Shown here: positions 1 to 9,600 of the stretch, one piece after another | Layout of the letters: the number at the start of each line of letters is the position of its first letter | Position numbering within the stretch: the stretch's first letter is position 1 | Assembly: GCF_030815125.1 (NCBI RefSeq) | Contig: NZ_JAUSWH010000018.1 | Span: 1 to 64,000 of the forward strand | From: Allorhizobium paknamense | GTDB lineage: Bacteria; Pseudomonadota; Alphaproteobacteria; Rhizobiales; Rhizobiaceae | DNA: 64,000 bases | Direction: 5' to 3' | Position numbers and translations under genes: made by a program | The notes under the pieces: model-generated | The model's database searches: none | What the model was told of the DNA's origin: nothing | What the model saw: only the letters and a program-made list of their open reading frames with translations

Positions 1-89
1 AAAATGATCGGCATTTCCTGCACCTTTCCTCCTACTCAGACACAAAATACGCCTTGCAGAACACCCATCCTGATTGAGTTTTGACCCTA

Positions 90-192
90 GAGCATAATCC
101 GACCGGAGTGAAACGAGGATCGATAAGATTATGCTGCAAAAATAAACCTTTAGAGCGCCGATCTGATTCAATCAGATCGAAAAGCGGTCTAA
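90..192. repeat. Composite intergenic palindromic repeat (families A+B)
   Basis: Two elements lie side by side. Element A (90-134) begins AGCATAATCCGACCGG and ends GATTATGCT, so its ends are inverted (GCATAATC/GATTATGC). Element B (150-192) is a palindrome with arms around GATCTGATT/AATCAGATC. The same A+B pair in the same order and spacing recurs at 26184-26286; A alone recurs at 39279-39322 and B alone at 35080-35118. Mosaic intergenic palindromes of this style are known from rhizobia (RIME-like). The stop codon of the aspA gene lies inside element B. Confidence 0.85.
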
Positions 193-1578
193 ATTCGCCA
201 GCAGGCTCGGGCTGAGGGCGGCGCGCAATTGTTCTTCGCTCAAATGCCCTTTTGTCAGCACCACCTCGGCAACGCTGCGGCCCGTTGCCAGCGCTTCCTG
301 GGCAATCTGGGTCGCGGCATAATAGCCGATCAGCGGATTGAGTGCCGTGGCAAGGCCGATTGACTCTTCCACCCGCCGGGCCATGACCTCGCGATTGGCG
401 GTAATGCCGCTGACGCAGCGTTCCGCCAGCGTTTTGCAGGCGGCGCTCATGTGGCTGATACTATCTGAGAGCGCGCGGATGATCAGCGGCTCGAAGGCGT
501 TGAGCTGCAATTGCCCGGCTTCCGCCGCCATGGTGACGGCAATATCATTGCCGATGACGCTGAAGGCTACCTGATTGACCACTTCCGGAATAACCGGATT
601 GACCTTGCCCGGCATGATCGAGGAGCCGGCCTGCATCGGCGGAAGCGAGATTTCCCCGATGCCCGCGCGTGGGCCGGAGGAAAGCAGCCGCAGGTCGTTG
701 CAGGTCTTGGAGAGCTTCACCGCCACCCGCTTGAGCACGCCGGAAAGATGCACGAAAGCGCCGGGATCCTGGGTGGCCTCGATCAGGTTGGCGGCGGTCA
801 CCAGCGGGCGGCCCGTCAGTTCGACCAGGGCGGCGCAGGCCCGTTCGGCATAGCCGGGCGGTGCATTCAGCCCGGTGCCGATGGCGGTGGCGCCAAGATT
901 GATCTCATGCAACAGGGCCGCCGATTCGATAAGGCGGGCGCGGTCTTCGCCAAGCATGATCGCAAAGGCCCGGAATTCCTGGCCGAGTGTCATCGGCACG
1001 GCATCCTGCAACTGCGTCCGGCCAACCTTGAGAACATCGTGAAACTCGTCCGCCTTGGCGGCAAAGGCCTGCTCCAGCACCGCCATGGAGGCGACCAGAT
1101 CGTCAATGGCTTCGATGAGGGCGATGTTGACCGCCGTCGGATAGGCATCATTGGTCGACTGGCTGAGATTGACATGGTCATTAGGATGCAGGGCAGCATA
1201 ATCGCCCTTGGCGTGCCCCAGGATTTCCAGGGCGCGGTTGGCGATCACCTCATTGGCGTTCATGTTGGTCGAGGTGCCCGCGCCACCCTGAATGGCATCC
1301 ACGACGAACTGGTCGTGCAGCGCGCCCTCGCGGATTTCCCGGCAGGCCTGACGAATGGCGCCAAGTCGCGTCTCATCCAGCAAACCGAGCTGATGATTGG
1401 CAATGGCAGCCGCCTCCTTCACGAAGGTCAGGCCCCGGATCAGCCATGTGTAATGACCGATCGTCGTGCCGGTAATCTGGAAATTGTCCAGTGCGCGTGC
1501 CGTGTGCACGCCCCAGTAAACATGGGCCGGAATGGATTTTTCCCCGAGCAGATCCCGCTCGATACGCTGCGTGTCCAT
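172..1578 (-). CDS. aspA: Aspartate ammonia-lyase (aspartase)
   Basis: The 468-residue product is a member of the fumarase/aspartase superfamily; aspartase deaminates L-aspartate to fumarate and ammonia. Visible signatures are the substrate loop GSSIMPGKVNP in the C-terminal third, the GGAGTSTNMNANEV segment near residue 100, and NLSQSTNDAYPT near 140. Length fits the family. I start at the ATG at 1578 rather than the in-frame TTG just before it, because GAGGAGG lies 6 bases upstream of that ATG. It is divergent from an amino-acid permease, which suggests a shared aspartate/asparagine utilisation pair, and twin operators lie between them. The last codons and the stop run into a palindromic repeat. 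Fumarase class II is the alternative, but the sequence is closer to AspA. Confidence 0.9.
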   Translation of the reverse strand: MDTQRIERDLLGEKSIPAHVYWGVHTARALDNFQITGTTIGHYTWLIRGLTFVKEAAAIANHQLGLLDETRLGAIRQACREIREGALHDQFVVDAIQGGAGTSTNMNANEVIANRALEILGHAKGDYAALHPNDHVNLSQSTNDAYPTAVNIALIEAIDDLVASMAVLEQAFAAKADEFHDVLKVGRTQLQDAVPMTLGQEFRAFAIMLGEDRARLIESAALLHEINLGATAIGTGLNAPPGYAERACAALVELTGRPLVTAANLIEATQDPGAFVHLSGVLKRVAVKLSKTCNDLRLLSSGPRAGIGEISLPPMQAGSSIMPGKVNPVIPEVVNQVAFSVIGNDIAVTMAAEAGQLQLNAFEPLIIRALSDSISHMSAACKTLAERCVSGITANREVMARRVEESIGLATALNPLIGYYAATQIAQEALATGRSVAEVVLTKGHLSEEQLRAALSPSLLANLDRFSI

Positions 1579-1592
1579 CAAATCCTCCTCAA

Positions 1593-1619
1593 AAATCTGT
1601 CTTGCTGTCTGACAGATTT
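1593..1619. promoter_or_regulatory. Operator 1 in the aspA/permease intergenic region
   Basis: The core CTGTCTGACAG (1605-1615) is a perfect odd palindrome. A 16-base stretch around it (1602-1617) is the exact reverse complement of a second site at 1706-1721. A further inverted repeat AAATCTGTC/GACAGATTT spans 1593-1619. The TGTC-N-GACA shape resembles sites of GntR/FadR-type regulators, but no regulator gene is visible nearby. It lies 15-41 bases upstream of the aspA start codon, so a bound protein would block aspA expression. Confidence 0.6.
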
Positions 1620-1705
1620 AAGATATGAATAGCCTTGGCGAGGAGGATCGTCAATGTGGAAAGACCGGCTTGACGGTAGGGCCCGGCTGGTTTTAAGAGA
1701 GCCGT

Positions 1706-1721
1706 ATCTGTCAGACAGCAA
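1706..1721. promoter_or_regulatory. Operator 2 in the aspA/permease intergenic region
   Basis: ATCTGTCAGACAGCAA is the exact reverse complement of 1602-1617. The two sites are about 103 bases apart centre to centre, close to ten helical turns, so they may be bound by one looping or cooperative regulator that controls both divergent genes. The regulator is unknown. Confidence 0.6.
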
Positions 1722-1922
1722 TACAGCATTGGCTTTACTTCGATTTGATTCTTGCTGGCCAGCCTGCCCGCCGGTTTTCGGAGGGAACGGCAGATGGCTT
1801 TGTACATTCTTCCAGAGCTTGATTTCGGTGCTCTGGTATTTCATCCGCGCCGGGCGGGATGCAGAGGTATCCGCCAAGCTCCGGCATGACGGCAAAGAAG
1901 ACCTGCGGGAGGAGACTTCACC

Positions 1923-3371
1923 TTGAAAACCAAACAGATGAGTGAAATGGAGCGTCAGGAGGACCTTGGCTATCACAAGGCGCTGACGCCACGGCAGATC
2001 CAGATGATCGCCATTGGCGGAGCCATCGGCACGGGCCTCTTCCTCGGCGCGGGCGGGCGGCTTGCCACGGCTGGCCCGGCGCTGATCTTCGTCTATGCGC
2101 TTTGCGGCTTTTTCGCCTTTCTGGTGCTGCGGGCGCTGGGCGAACTGATCATGTATCGCCCGTCCTCGGGCTCCTTCGTGTCCTACGCCCGGGAGTTCTA
2201 CGGGGAGAAAATGGCCTTTGCCGTCGGCTGGATGTATTGGCTGAACTGGGCGATGACCTCGGTGGCCGATGTGACCGCCGTGGCGCTCTACATGAATTTC
2301 TTCAAGCATTACCTGCCCTGGCTTGCCGGTATCGATCAATGGGTCTTCGCCCTCATCGCCCTGGTGGTGGTGCTGGCCATGAACATGCTGTCGGTCAAGG
2401 TGTTCGGTGAGCTGGAATTCTGGTTCAGCCTCATCAAGGTTCTGGCGCTCGTGGCCTTCCTCTGCGCCGGCGTCTATTTCCTCGCCTTCGGCACGCCAAT
2501 CGAGGGACATCCGGCGGGCTTCAGCCTGATCACCGACAATGGCGGTTTTTTCCCCAATGGCATCCTGCCAGCCTTCGTCATCATTCAGGGCGTGGTGTTT
2601 GCCTATGCCTCCATCGAACTGATCGGCACCACGGCGGGTGAAACGGAAGATCCGCGCAAGGTTATGCCGCGCGCCATCAAGACGGTGGTGGCCCGCCTGC
2701 TGATCTTCTATGTCGGCTCGGTGCTGCTTCTGTCTCTGCTTTTGCCTTACACGGCCTACAAGTCCGGCGAGAGCCCCTTCGTCACCTTCTTCGGCACCAT
2801 CGGCATCCAGGGCGCGGATATCGTCATGAACCTCGTGGTGCTGACGGCTGTTCTGTCCTCGCTGAATGCCGGTCTTTATTCCACCGGCCGCATCCTGCAT
2901 TCCATGGCGGTCTCCGGCTCGGCTCCTGCGGCGCTGGCCAAGATGAACAAGGCCGGCGTGCCCTATGGCGGCATCGCCGTGACGGCGGCGGTGACGGTGA
3001 TCGGCGTGGCGCTGAATGCCGTGGTTCCGGCAGAGGCCTTCGAAATCGCTATCAACATCTCGGCGCTCGGCATCATCGCCGCCTGGGGCGTGATTATCCT
3101 TTGCCAGTTGAAGCTCTGGCAAAAATCGCGGGCCGGTGAGCTGGAACGTCCGGATTTCCGCATGTTCGGCGCACCTTACACCGGCATCCTCACCCTGCTC
3201 TTCCTGTTGGGTGTCGTGGTGCTCATGGCGCTGGATTATCCGGTGGGAAGCTTGACGGTGGCTTCGCTGATCCTCATCGTGCCCGCCCTGATCATCGGCT
3301 GGTATCTGCTGCGTCACCGCATCCGCCGCATTGCCGAGGAGCGCGCCCAGGGTCTTGCCGCCGGGGAATGA
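1923..3371 (+). CDS. Amino-acid permease, APC superfamily (AnsP/GabP-like)
   Basis: The 482-residue protein has about twelve hydrophobic segments and the AAT-family start signature IAIGGAIGTGLFLGAGGRLATAGPA in its first helix (residues about 29-53, written here only as its key GTGLFLGAGG). A second family mark is the ASIELIGTTAGETEDP loop near residue 235, where Glu/Thr residues line the substrate path. These proteins import amino acids by proton symport. Because it is divergent from aspA and shares its operators, asparagine or aspartate is the likely substrate; GABA or another amino acid cannot be excluded. The start is supported by GGAGGAG about 10 bases upstream. It is followed by a strong hairpin terminator. 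Confidence 0.85.
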   Translation: MKTKQMSEMERQEDLGYHKALTPRQIQMIAIGGAIGTGLFLGAGGRLATAGPALIFVYALCGFFAFLVLRALGELIMYRPSSGSFVSYAREFYGEKMAFAVGWMYWLNWAMTSVADVTAVALYMNFFKHYLPWLAGIDQWVFALIALVVVLAMNMLSVKVFGELEFWFSLIKVLALVAFLCAGVYFLAFGTPIEGHPAGFSLITDNGGFFPNGILPAFVIIQGVVFAYASIELIGTTAGETEDPRKVMPRAIKTVVARLLIFYVGSVLLLSLLLPYTAYKSGESPFVTFFGTIGIQGADIVMNLVVLTAVLSSLNAGLYSTGRILHSMAVSGSAPAALAKMNKAGVPYGGIAVTAAVTVIGVALNAVVPAEAFEIAINISALGIIAAWGVIILCQLKLWQKSRAGELERPDFRMFGAPYTGILTLLFLLGVVVLMALDYPVGSLTVASLILIVPALIIGWYLLRHRIRRIAEERAQGLAAGE

Positions 3372-3393
3372 CGCCTGCCTTTAACCGTAGGAA

Positions 3394-3431
3394 AAGCCCG
3401 CCGATGGAGCTCCCATCGGCGGGCTTCTCTT
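3394..3431. terminator. Rho-independent (bidirectional) terminator
   Basis: A 14-bp perfect stem, AAGCCCGCCGATGG (3394-3407) with its complement at 3413-3426, is followed by a T-rich stretch (TCTCTTT). The mirror-image A-run at 3391-3395 would serve the opposite strand. It lies between the permease and the convergent RND pump gene. Confidence 0.85.
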
Positions 3432-3445
3432 TGAAACCTGAATCG

Positions 3446-3496
3446 ACGCATTTCCAGACGGAAAACCGGACGCCACTTTCCTCAGGACAATGCTCT
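3446..3496. repeat. Family C intergenic repeat
   Basis: In minus-strand reading it starts TAGAGCATTGTCCTGAGG, continues AAAGTGGCGTCCGGTTTTCC and ends GGAAATGCG. Related copies lie at 26448-26495, 30663-30736, 32593-32650, 35120-35180 and 58908-58959. The TAG at its outer end is the stop codon of the RND gene that begins at 6629. Confidence 0.8.
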
Positions 3497-6400
3497 ATGA
3501 CTCCGCCGCCGCCAGAACCTGCCGTCGGCCCCGCAGCCTCCGGCTGAGACTGTCGATGGCGAGAAACACGGTGGGTGTGGTGTAGATGGTCACGAGCTGT
3601 GACACCAGAAGCCCGCCGACAATCGAAAGGCCGAGTGGCTCGTAGAGTTCCGATCCGATCCGCCCGCCAATGGCCAGCGGCACGGCACCCAGAATGGCAG
3701 CCAGCGTGGTCATCAGGATCGGCCGGAAGCGCAGGACTGCTGCTTCCTCCATGGCCTCACGCGCGCTCACGCCCTGTTCGCGCATGGCCGTCAGCGCCAC
3801 ATCCACCATAAGGATGGCGTTCTTCATCACGATCCCGATCAGCAGCATCATGCCGATCACGGCAACGAAGCTGAATTCCGTGCCGGTGACGAGCAGGGTG
3901 GCAATGGCGCCGATGGCGGCGGAGGGAATGGTGGAGAGAATGGTCAGCGGATGGGCAAAGCTTTCATAAAGCACGCCCAGAAGGCCATAGATTGCCAGGA
4001 TTGCGCCGAGCAGCAGCCAGCTTTGCTTGGCAATCGATTCCTGGCTGGTCTTGGCGCTCCCGGCAAAGACGCCGCGAATATCCGGCGGCAATTGCGCGTC
4101 ACGGGCGGAGGCTTCGATCAGATCCATTGCCTGTTCGATGGAGACGCCCGCCTTGGTATCGAAGGACAGCGTGATGGCCGGAACCTGCGATTGATGGCTG
4201 ACCTGTACCGGACTTGTACCGGGCCGTGTTTCCGTCACCGAGCTTAAACGCACGGGAACGCCATCGCTGCCCGGCACGTAAAGATCACGGAAAACCTCCG
4301 GTGTCTGGCCCTTTTGCGGGTCGAGGCCCAGCACCAGCTTATATTGATTGGATGCGGTGTAGAGCGTCGTGATCTGCCGCTGGCCGAAGGCGTCGTAGAG
4401 CGTCTGGTCGATGGCCGAGACCGAGACCCCGAGCCGTGCCGCCGAGGAACGGTCGATGCCGAGCATTGCGGTGAGCCCGCTATCGTCCTGATCGGAGCCG
4501 ATATTGACCAGTTGTGGCATGGTATCGAGCCGTGCCCGCATCACTTCCGCCCAGTGCAGGAGCTTGCTGAAATCCGCCCCTTGCAGCGTATATTGGTAGC
4601 GCCCTCGCCCGACACGCCCGCCAACGGCCACCGTGTCCACCTGCGACAGGAAGGTTTCCATGCCGCCCACCGCCTGAAGTTTTGGCCGCAGCCGGTCGAT
4701 GACGGTAGAGGTCGGCACCTTGCGCTCGCCGAGCGGCTTCAGGTCGATGCGCAGCGTGCCGGTGTTCAGCGCGTTCAAAAGGCCGATGCCGACGGAGGAG
4801 GTCAGCGCGTTCACATCCGGATCGGCAAGGATGACCTTGGCCACCGCCTGCTGACGCTGGCGCATGGCCTCGAAGGAGACATCCGCCGGAGCCGCCGTGA
4901 TGCCCCGGATGACGCCGGTATCCTGCGTGGGCAGCAGGCCCTTGGGAATGGCCGAGAACATGAAGAGCGAGCCGATCAGCAGCAAAAGCAGGGTCAGCAG
5001 TGTCAGGCGCGGACGCTGAAGCGCCAGCGACAGGCTGCGGCCATAGGCACGGGTGAGTAGGCCAAGGCTGCGCTCGAAAAGGCCCGGCGCCTTCTCCTGC
5101 GGCGGCGAGGCGGGCAGGAAGCGTGCGCAGAGCATGGGCGTCATGGTCATGGAGACGATAGCTGACAGCACGATGGCAAAGGCCAGCGTCGCCCCGAATT
5201 CCTGAAAGAACCGGCCCACCACATCCGGCATGAAGAGAACGGGGATCAGCGCCGAGAGCAGGGCCGCCGTCAGCGAGACGATGGTGAACATCATCTCCGA
5301 CAGCCCCTGATGGGCCGCCTCCAGCGGCGTCTTGCCCTCATCGATCAGCCGCACGATGTTTTCGATCATCACGATCGTATCGTCGACGATGAAGCTGACG
5401 GCGACGATCAGGGCCATGATCGACAGGTTGTCCAGGCCGAAGCCCGCCGGATACATCAGCGCCAGCGTGCCCCCCAGCGTCACCGGAATGGTGAGCGTCG
5501 GGATAGCCGTTGCCCAGAAGCGGCGCAGGAAAATGCCCACCACGCCGATGACCAGTGCTGCGGTCAACAGCAGCGTCGTCTGCATTTCGGCAAGACCGGC
5601 TTCGATGAACCGCGTCTGGTCGGAGGCGATGTGGACGTCGATGGAGGCCGGCAGCCAGCGCTGCGTCTGTTGCAGCGCCTGCCGGATATCGGCAACGGTG
5701 GCGGTGATATTGGCGCCGGGCCGCTTGAGGATTTCCACGAGAACGGCAGGCTTGTCCTTCCACCAGGAGGCCTGGCGGCTATCGGTGACGCTATCGGCCA
5801 CATCGGCAATATCGCTTAGCCTGACGGGCGCGCCGTCACGTTCGGCGATAATCAGATGGCGATAGGCCTCCGCGCCCATCACCTGCGTATCGGCGGAGAT
5901 GATGAAGCTTTGCCCCGCCGTGTCGAGGCGTCCCAGCGGCTGATTGACGGTGGCCGCCACCAGCGCCTTGCGCACATCTTCCGCCGAAAGCCCGCGCGCC
6001 GCCATCTGCGCCGGATCGAGATTGACGCGCACCGCAGGCTTGGCGCTGCCGCTCAGTTCCACCCGGCCAACGCCGTCGATGCGTGACAGCCTCTGCCGCA
6101 GCACCGTCTCGGCATGGTCGTAGATGTCGCTCACCGACATGGTATCGCTGGTCAGCGCCAGGATCAGCACCGGATAGACGTTGGGATTGGCCTTGATATA
6201 GATCGGCGCCTGCGGCATCTCCGTCGGAAGGTCCGCCTCGGCGGCGCTGATCGCTGCCTGCACGTCCTGGGCGGCACCATCGACGTCGCGATCCAGGCTG
6301 AACTGGGCGACGATGGTGGACGAACCCTGGGCGTTGACGGAGGTCAGTTCCGTCAGCCCGGCAATGGTGCCGAGCTGCCGCTCCAGCGGTGTTGCCACCG

Positions 6401-6629
6401 TGGAGGCCATGGTTTCCGGGCTTGCGCCGGGCAGGGTGGCACGCACCACGATGGTGGGCAGGTCGACGGTCGGCAGGGCTGCGACCGGCAGGCGCACATA
6501 GGCCAGGCAGCCGAGCACGACGATGCCGATGGCGATCAGCGTGGTCGCCACCGGCCTTTCAATGAAAAAACTCATTGCATTCAGGCGGGGGGCGTTTAGG
6601 CGGCGGGCGTTCAGTTGGGGCGCAGTCAT
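3495..6629 (-). CDS. RND efflux pump inner-membrane subunit (MdtC/MuxC-like)
   Basis: The 1044-residue protein is a full-length HAE-1 type RND transporter: TM1 with FFIERPVATTLI at residues 20-31, a large periplasmic loop, TM2-6, a second loop and TM8-12. The charged residues of the proton path are visible in IVDDTIVMIENIVR (about residue 405). It pumps lipophilic or amphiphilic compounds out using proton motive force. It overlaps the upstream RND gene by 4 bases (ATGA), and two adjacent RND genes plus one adaptor is the MdtABC/MuxABC arrangement, which works as a heterotrimer. The first 18 residues form an odd repeat (LNARRLNAPRLNA) encoded by 15-bp imperfect tandem repeats, so a start at the internal Met19 is possible. 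Placement behind an NRPS and glycosyltransferase suggests product export. Confidence 0.9.
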   Translation of the reverse strand: MTAPQLNARRLNAPRLNAMSFFIERPVATTLIAIGIVVLGCLAYVRLPVAALPTVDLPTIVVRATLPGASPETMASTVATPLERQLGTIAGLTELTSVNAQGSSTIVAQFSLDRDVDGAAQDVQAAISAAEADLPTEMPQAPIYIKANPNVYPVLILALTSDTMSVSDIYDHAETVLRQRLSRIDGVGRVELSGSAKPAVRVNLDPAQMAARGLSAEDVRKALVAATVNQPLGRLDTAGQSFIISADTQVMGAEAYRHLIIAERDGAPVRLSDIADVADSVTDSRQASWWKDKPAVLVEILKRPGANITATVADIRQALQQTQRWLPASIDVHIASDQTRFIEAGLAEMQTTLLLTAALVIGVVGIFLRRFWATAIPTLTIPVTLGGTLALMYPAGFGLDNLSIMALIVAVSFIVDDTIVMIENIVRLIDEGKTPLEAAHQGLSEMMFTIVSLTAALLSALIPVLFMPDVVGRFFQEFGATLAFAIVLSAIVSMTMTPMLCARFLPASPPQEKAPGLFERSLGLLTRAYGRSLSLALQRPRLTLLTLLLLLIGSLFMFSAIPKGLLPTQDTGVIRGITAAPADVSFEAMRQRQQAVAKVILADPDVNALTSSVGIGLLNALNTGTLRIDLKPLGERKVPTSTVIDRLRPKLQAVGGMETFLSQVDTVAVGGRVGRGRYQYTLQGADFSKLLHWAEVMRARLDTMPQLVNIGSDQDDSGLTAMLGIDRSSAARLGVSVSAIDQTLYDAFGQRQITTLYTASNQYKLVLGLDPQKGQTPEVFRDLYVPGSDGVPVRLSSVTETRPGTSPVQVSHQSQVPAITLSFDTKAGVSIEQAMDLIEASARDAQLPPDIRGVFAGSAKTSQESIAKQSWLLLGAILAIYGLLGVLYESFAHPLTILSTIPSAAIGAIATLLVTGTEFSFVAVIGMMLLIGIVMKNAILMVDVALTAMREQGVSAREAMEEAAVLRFRPILMTTLAAILGAVPLAIGGRIGSELYEPLGLSIVGGLLVSQLVTIYTTPTVFLAIDSLSRRLRGRRQVLAAAES

Positions 6630-9600
6630 GAGTGCGCCTCGACGGGGCCGGGCTCGGCAGGGCGCACACGCCGGAACAGCCGCCGCAGCCGTGTTTGCAG
6701 TGCGTCGAAGGCCAGATAGATCACTGGCGTGGTATAGAGGCTGACGATCTGGCTGAGGATCAGCCCGCCGACGATGGCAATGCCGAGCGGCTGGCGATAT
6801 TCCGCCCCGATGCCGGTGCCGAAGGCCAGCGGCAGGGCGCCAAGCAGCGCGGCCCAGGTGGTCATCATGATGGGCCGGAAGCGCAGGAGGCAGGCCTGAT
6901 AGATCGCGTCACGCGGCGTCATGCCGTGCTCACGCTCCGCCGAGAGCGCAAAGTCGATCATCATGATCGCATTCTTCTTGACGATGCCGATCAGCAGGAT
7001 GATGCCGATGAAGGACATCACATCCAGTTCCCGCCCGGCCATCATCAGCGCCAGCAGCGCGCCGATCCCGGCAGACGGCAGGGTGGAGAGAATGGTGATG
7101 GGGTGGATGAAGCTTTCGTAAAGCACGCCCAGCACGATATAGACGGTAACGAGGGCCGCGAGGATCAGCAGCCACTGACCCTGAAGCGTGCGCTGGAATT
7201 CCGCCGCCGAGCCGCTATAGCCGGTGGAAAACAGATCCGGCAGCGCAATCGCCCGTTCTGCCCTGTGGATGGCCGCAATCCCCTGTTCCAGCGAGGTGCC
7301 GGGGGTGAGGTCGAAGGAGATGGTGGCTGCCGGAAACTGTCCGAGATGGGTGACCGAGAGCGGCGCCTGCTGCCGCTTCAGCGTGGCGAAGGCGGCCAGA
7401 GACACCATGCTGTCATCGCTGGAACGGACATAGATCTGCTTCAGCACCTCCGGATCGTCACGGAATTCCGGCCCGACTTCCAGGATCACCCTGTATTGGC
7501 TGGCCTGGGCGTAGATCGTGGCGATCTGGCGCTGGCCGAAGGCGTTGTAGAGCGCATCGGAAATGGTCTGGGCGCTGAGGCCGAGACGGGCTGCAAGGTC
7601 GCGGTCGATATCCACGAAGAGCTGCTGCCCGCGCGCGCGTTCATTCCACACCACATCGCGCAATTCCGGCTGGCGGGCGAGTTCCGCCGAGAGCGGCGGC
7701 AGCCAGCTTTCGATATCCGCCGCCGTGGCGGCCTGGAGATTATATTGGTAGGGCGTACGGGAGGAGGTGCTGCCGATCTGCACCTCCTGCACCGATTGCA
7801 ATTGCAGCCCGAGCCCCGGCACATCGGCGGCAGATTGCAGGCGATGCATGATGGCGTCAGCCGTGGCGCTGCGGTCCGCACGCGGCTTCAGGTTGATATA
7901 GAGACGCCCGACATTGGCAGTGGGATTGCTGGTGCCCGCGCCTACGAACGCGCCAATGCCTTCGACATCCGGGTCCTGCAGCAGCCGTTCCACCAGCGCC
8001 TGCTGGCGGGCAGCGAGGGCGGCAATCGAGGTATCCGGCGAGGCTTCGGTCACACCGATCAACAGGCCGGTATCCTGCTGTGGCAGGAAGCCCTTCGGCA
8101 CCACGGTGTAGAGATGCACCGTTCCGGCCACCGTCAGCAGCGTCACCAGCAGCATCAGGCGCGGATGGTTCAGCACCCAGCGCAATCCCCGGGCGTAGAA
8201 ACGGTTGAAAGCGCCAAGATCTTCCTCGCGGCTCGCCTCATGATGACCGCCCTTGCCGGCCTTGAGCAGGCGGGCGCACATCATTGGCGTCAGCGTTAGC
8301 GATACCAGCGCCGAAAACAGCACGGCGAGCGAAAGCGTAACCGAAAACTCTCTGAACAGCCTGCCGACCACGCCATTCATCAATAGCAGGGGAATGAAGA
8401 CGGCGATCAGCGACACGCTGAGCGAGATGACAGTAAAGCCGATCTGTCTTGCCCCCTTTATGGCGGCATCCAGCGGCTTTTCGCCCGCCTCGATGTGGCG
8501 GACAATGTTTTCGATCATGACGATGGCGTCATCCACGACAAAGCCTGCCGAAATGGTGAGCGCCATCAGCGTCATGTTGTTCAGCGTAAAGCCCGCCACC
8601 GCCATCGCCCCGAAGGTGGCGATCAGCGATACCGGCAGCACCACGCTGGGGATGACCGTCGCCCACAGAGAGCGCAGGAACAGGAAGATCACCAGCACCA
8701 CCAGGCCGATGGTCAGCACCAGCGTGAACTCCACCTCTTCCACCGAGGCGCGGATGGTGCCCGTGCGGTCGGTCAGCACCTCCAGGTCCACCGATTGCGG
8801 CAGGGTGGTTTTCAGATCCTGCAATTGCGTGCGGATGGCGTCCACCACGCGGATGGTATTGGCATCCGGCTGGCGCTGGATGTTGAGGATCACGCCGCGC
8901 TTGCCGTTGAACCAGGCGGCCTGATCCTCGTTTTCCAGCCCGACCTTGACGCTTGCCACATCCTGCAGCCGGACCGGCGCGCCATTGCTGTAGGCGACGA
9001 TCTGGTTGAGATAGGCGGGCGGGGCCACCAGCTGATCATCGGCGTCGATCTGGTAGGATTGGCGGGGGCCATCCAGCGAGCCTTTCGGCAGGTTCGGCGT
9101 GGCGGCGACGATGGACTGACGGACATCGTCCAGCGACAATCCCAGCGAGGCGATGGCAACGGGATTTGCGGCAATGCGAATTGCCGATTTCTGCCCGCCT
9201 TCGATGGAGACGAGGCCGACGCCTTCCACGCGCGACAGCCGCTGGCGCACGGTGGTATCGGCATATTCGTTGAGCTTTTCCAGCGGCAGCGTGGCCGAGG
9301 TCATGGCCAGGATCATCACCGGCGCATCGGCGGGGTTGATCTTGGCATAGGTCGGACGGCTCGGCATCTGCGAGAGCGGCAGCAGGCTGGCGGCGGCATT
9401 GATGGCGGCCTGCACGTCCAGCGAAGCGCTTTCGATATTGCGCGACAGGTCGAATTCCAGCGTGATGCGGCTGATGCCGGTGGTGCTGGCCGAATGCATG
9501 CTGGAAAGCCCGCTGATCTGGCCGAGCTGACTTTCCAGCGGCGTGGTGACCAGCGCTTCCATGGTGGCGGGGCTGGCCCCAGGCAGGCGGGAGGTGACCT

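Noticed and set aside
511..1632. Long plus-strand open frame opposite aspA
   Set aside because: It is antisense to a gene with clear family motifs, has biased low-complexity content (many Arg/Gly/His), and no ribosome site; a GC-rich shadow frame.
1578..3317. 579-codon minus-strand frame opposite the permease
   Set aside because: Composition (His, Gln, Asp, Gly rich) and lack of motifs show a shadow of the amino-acid permease gene.
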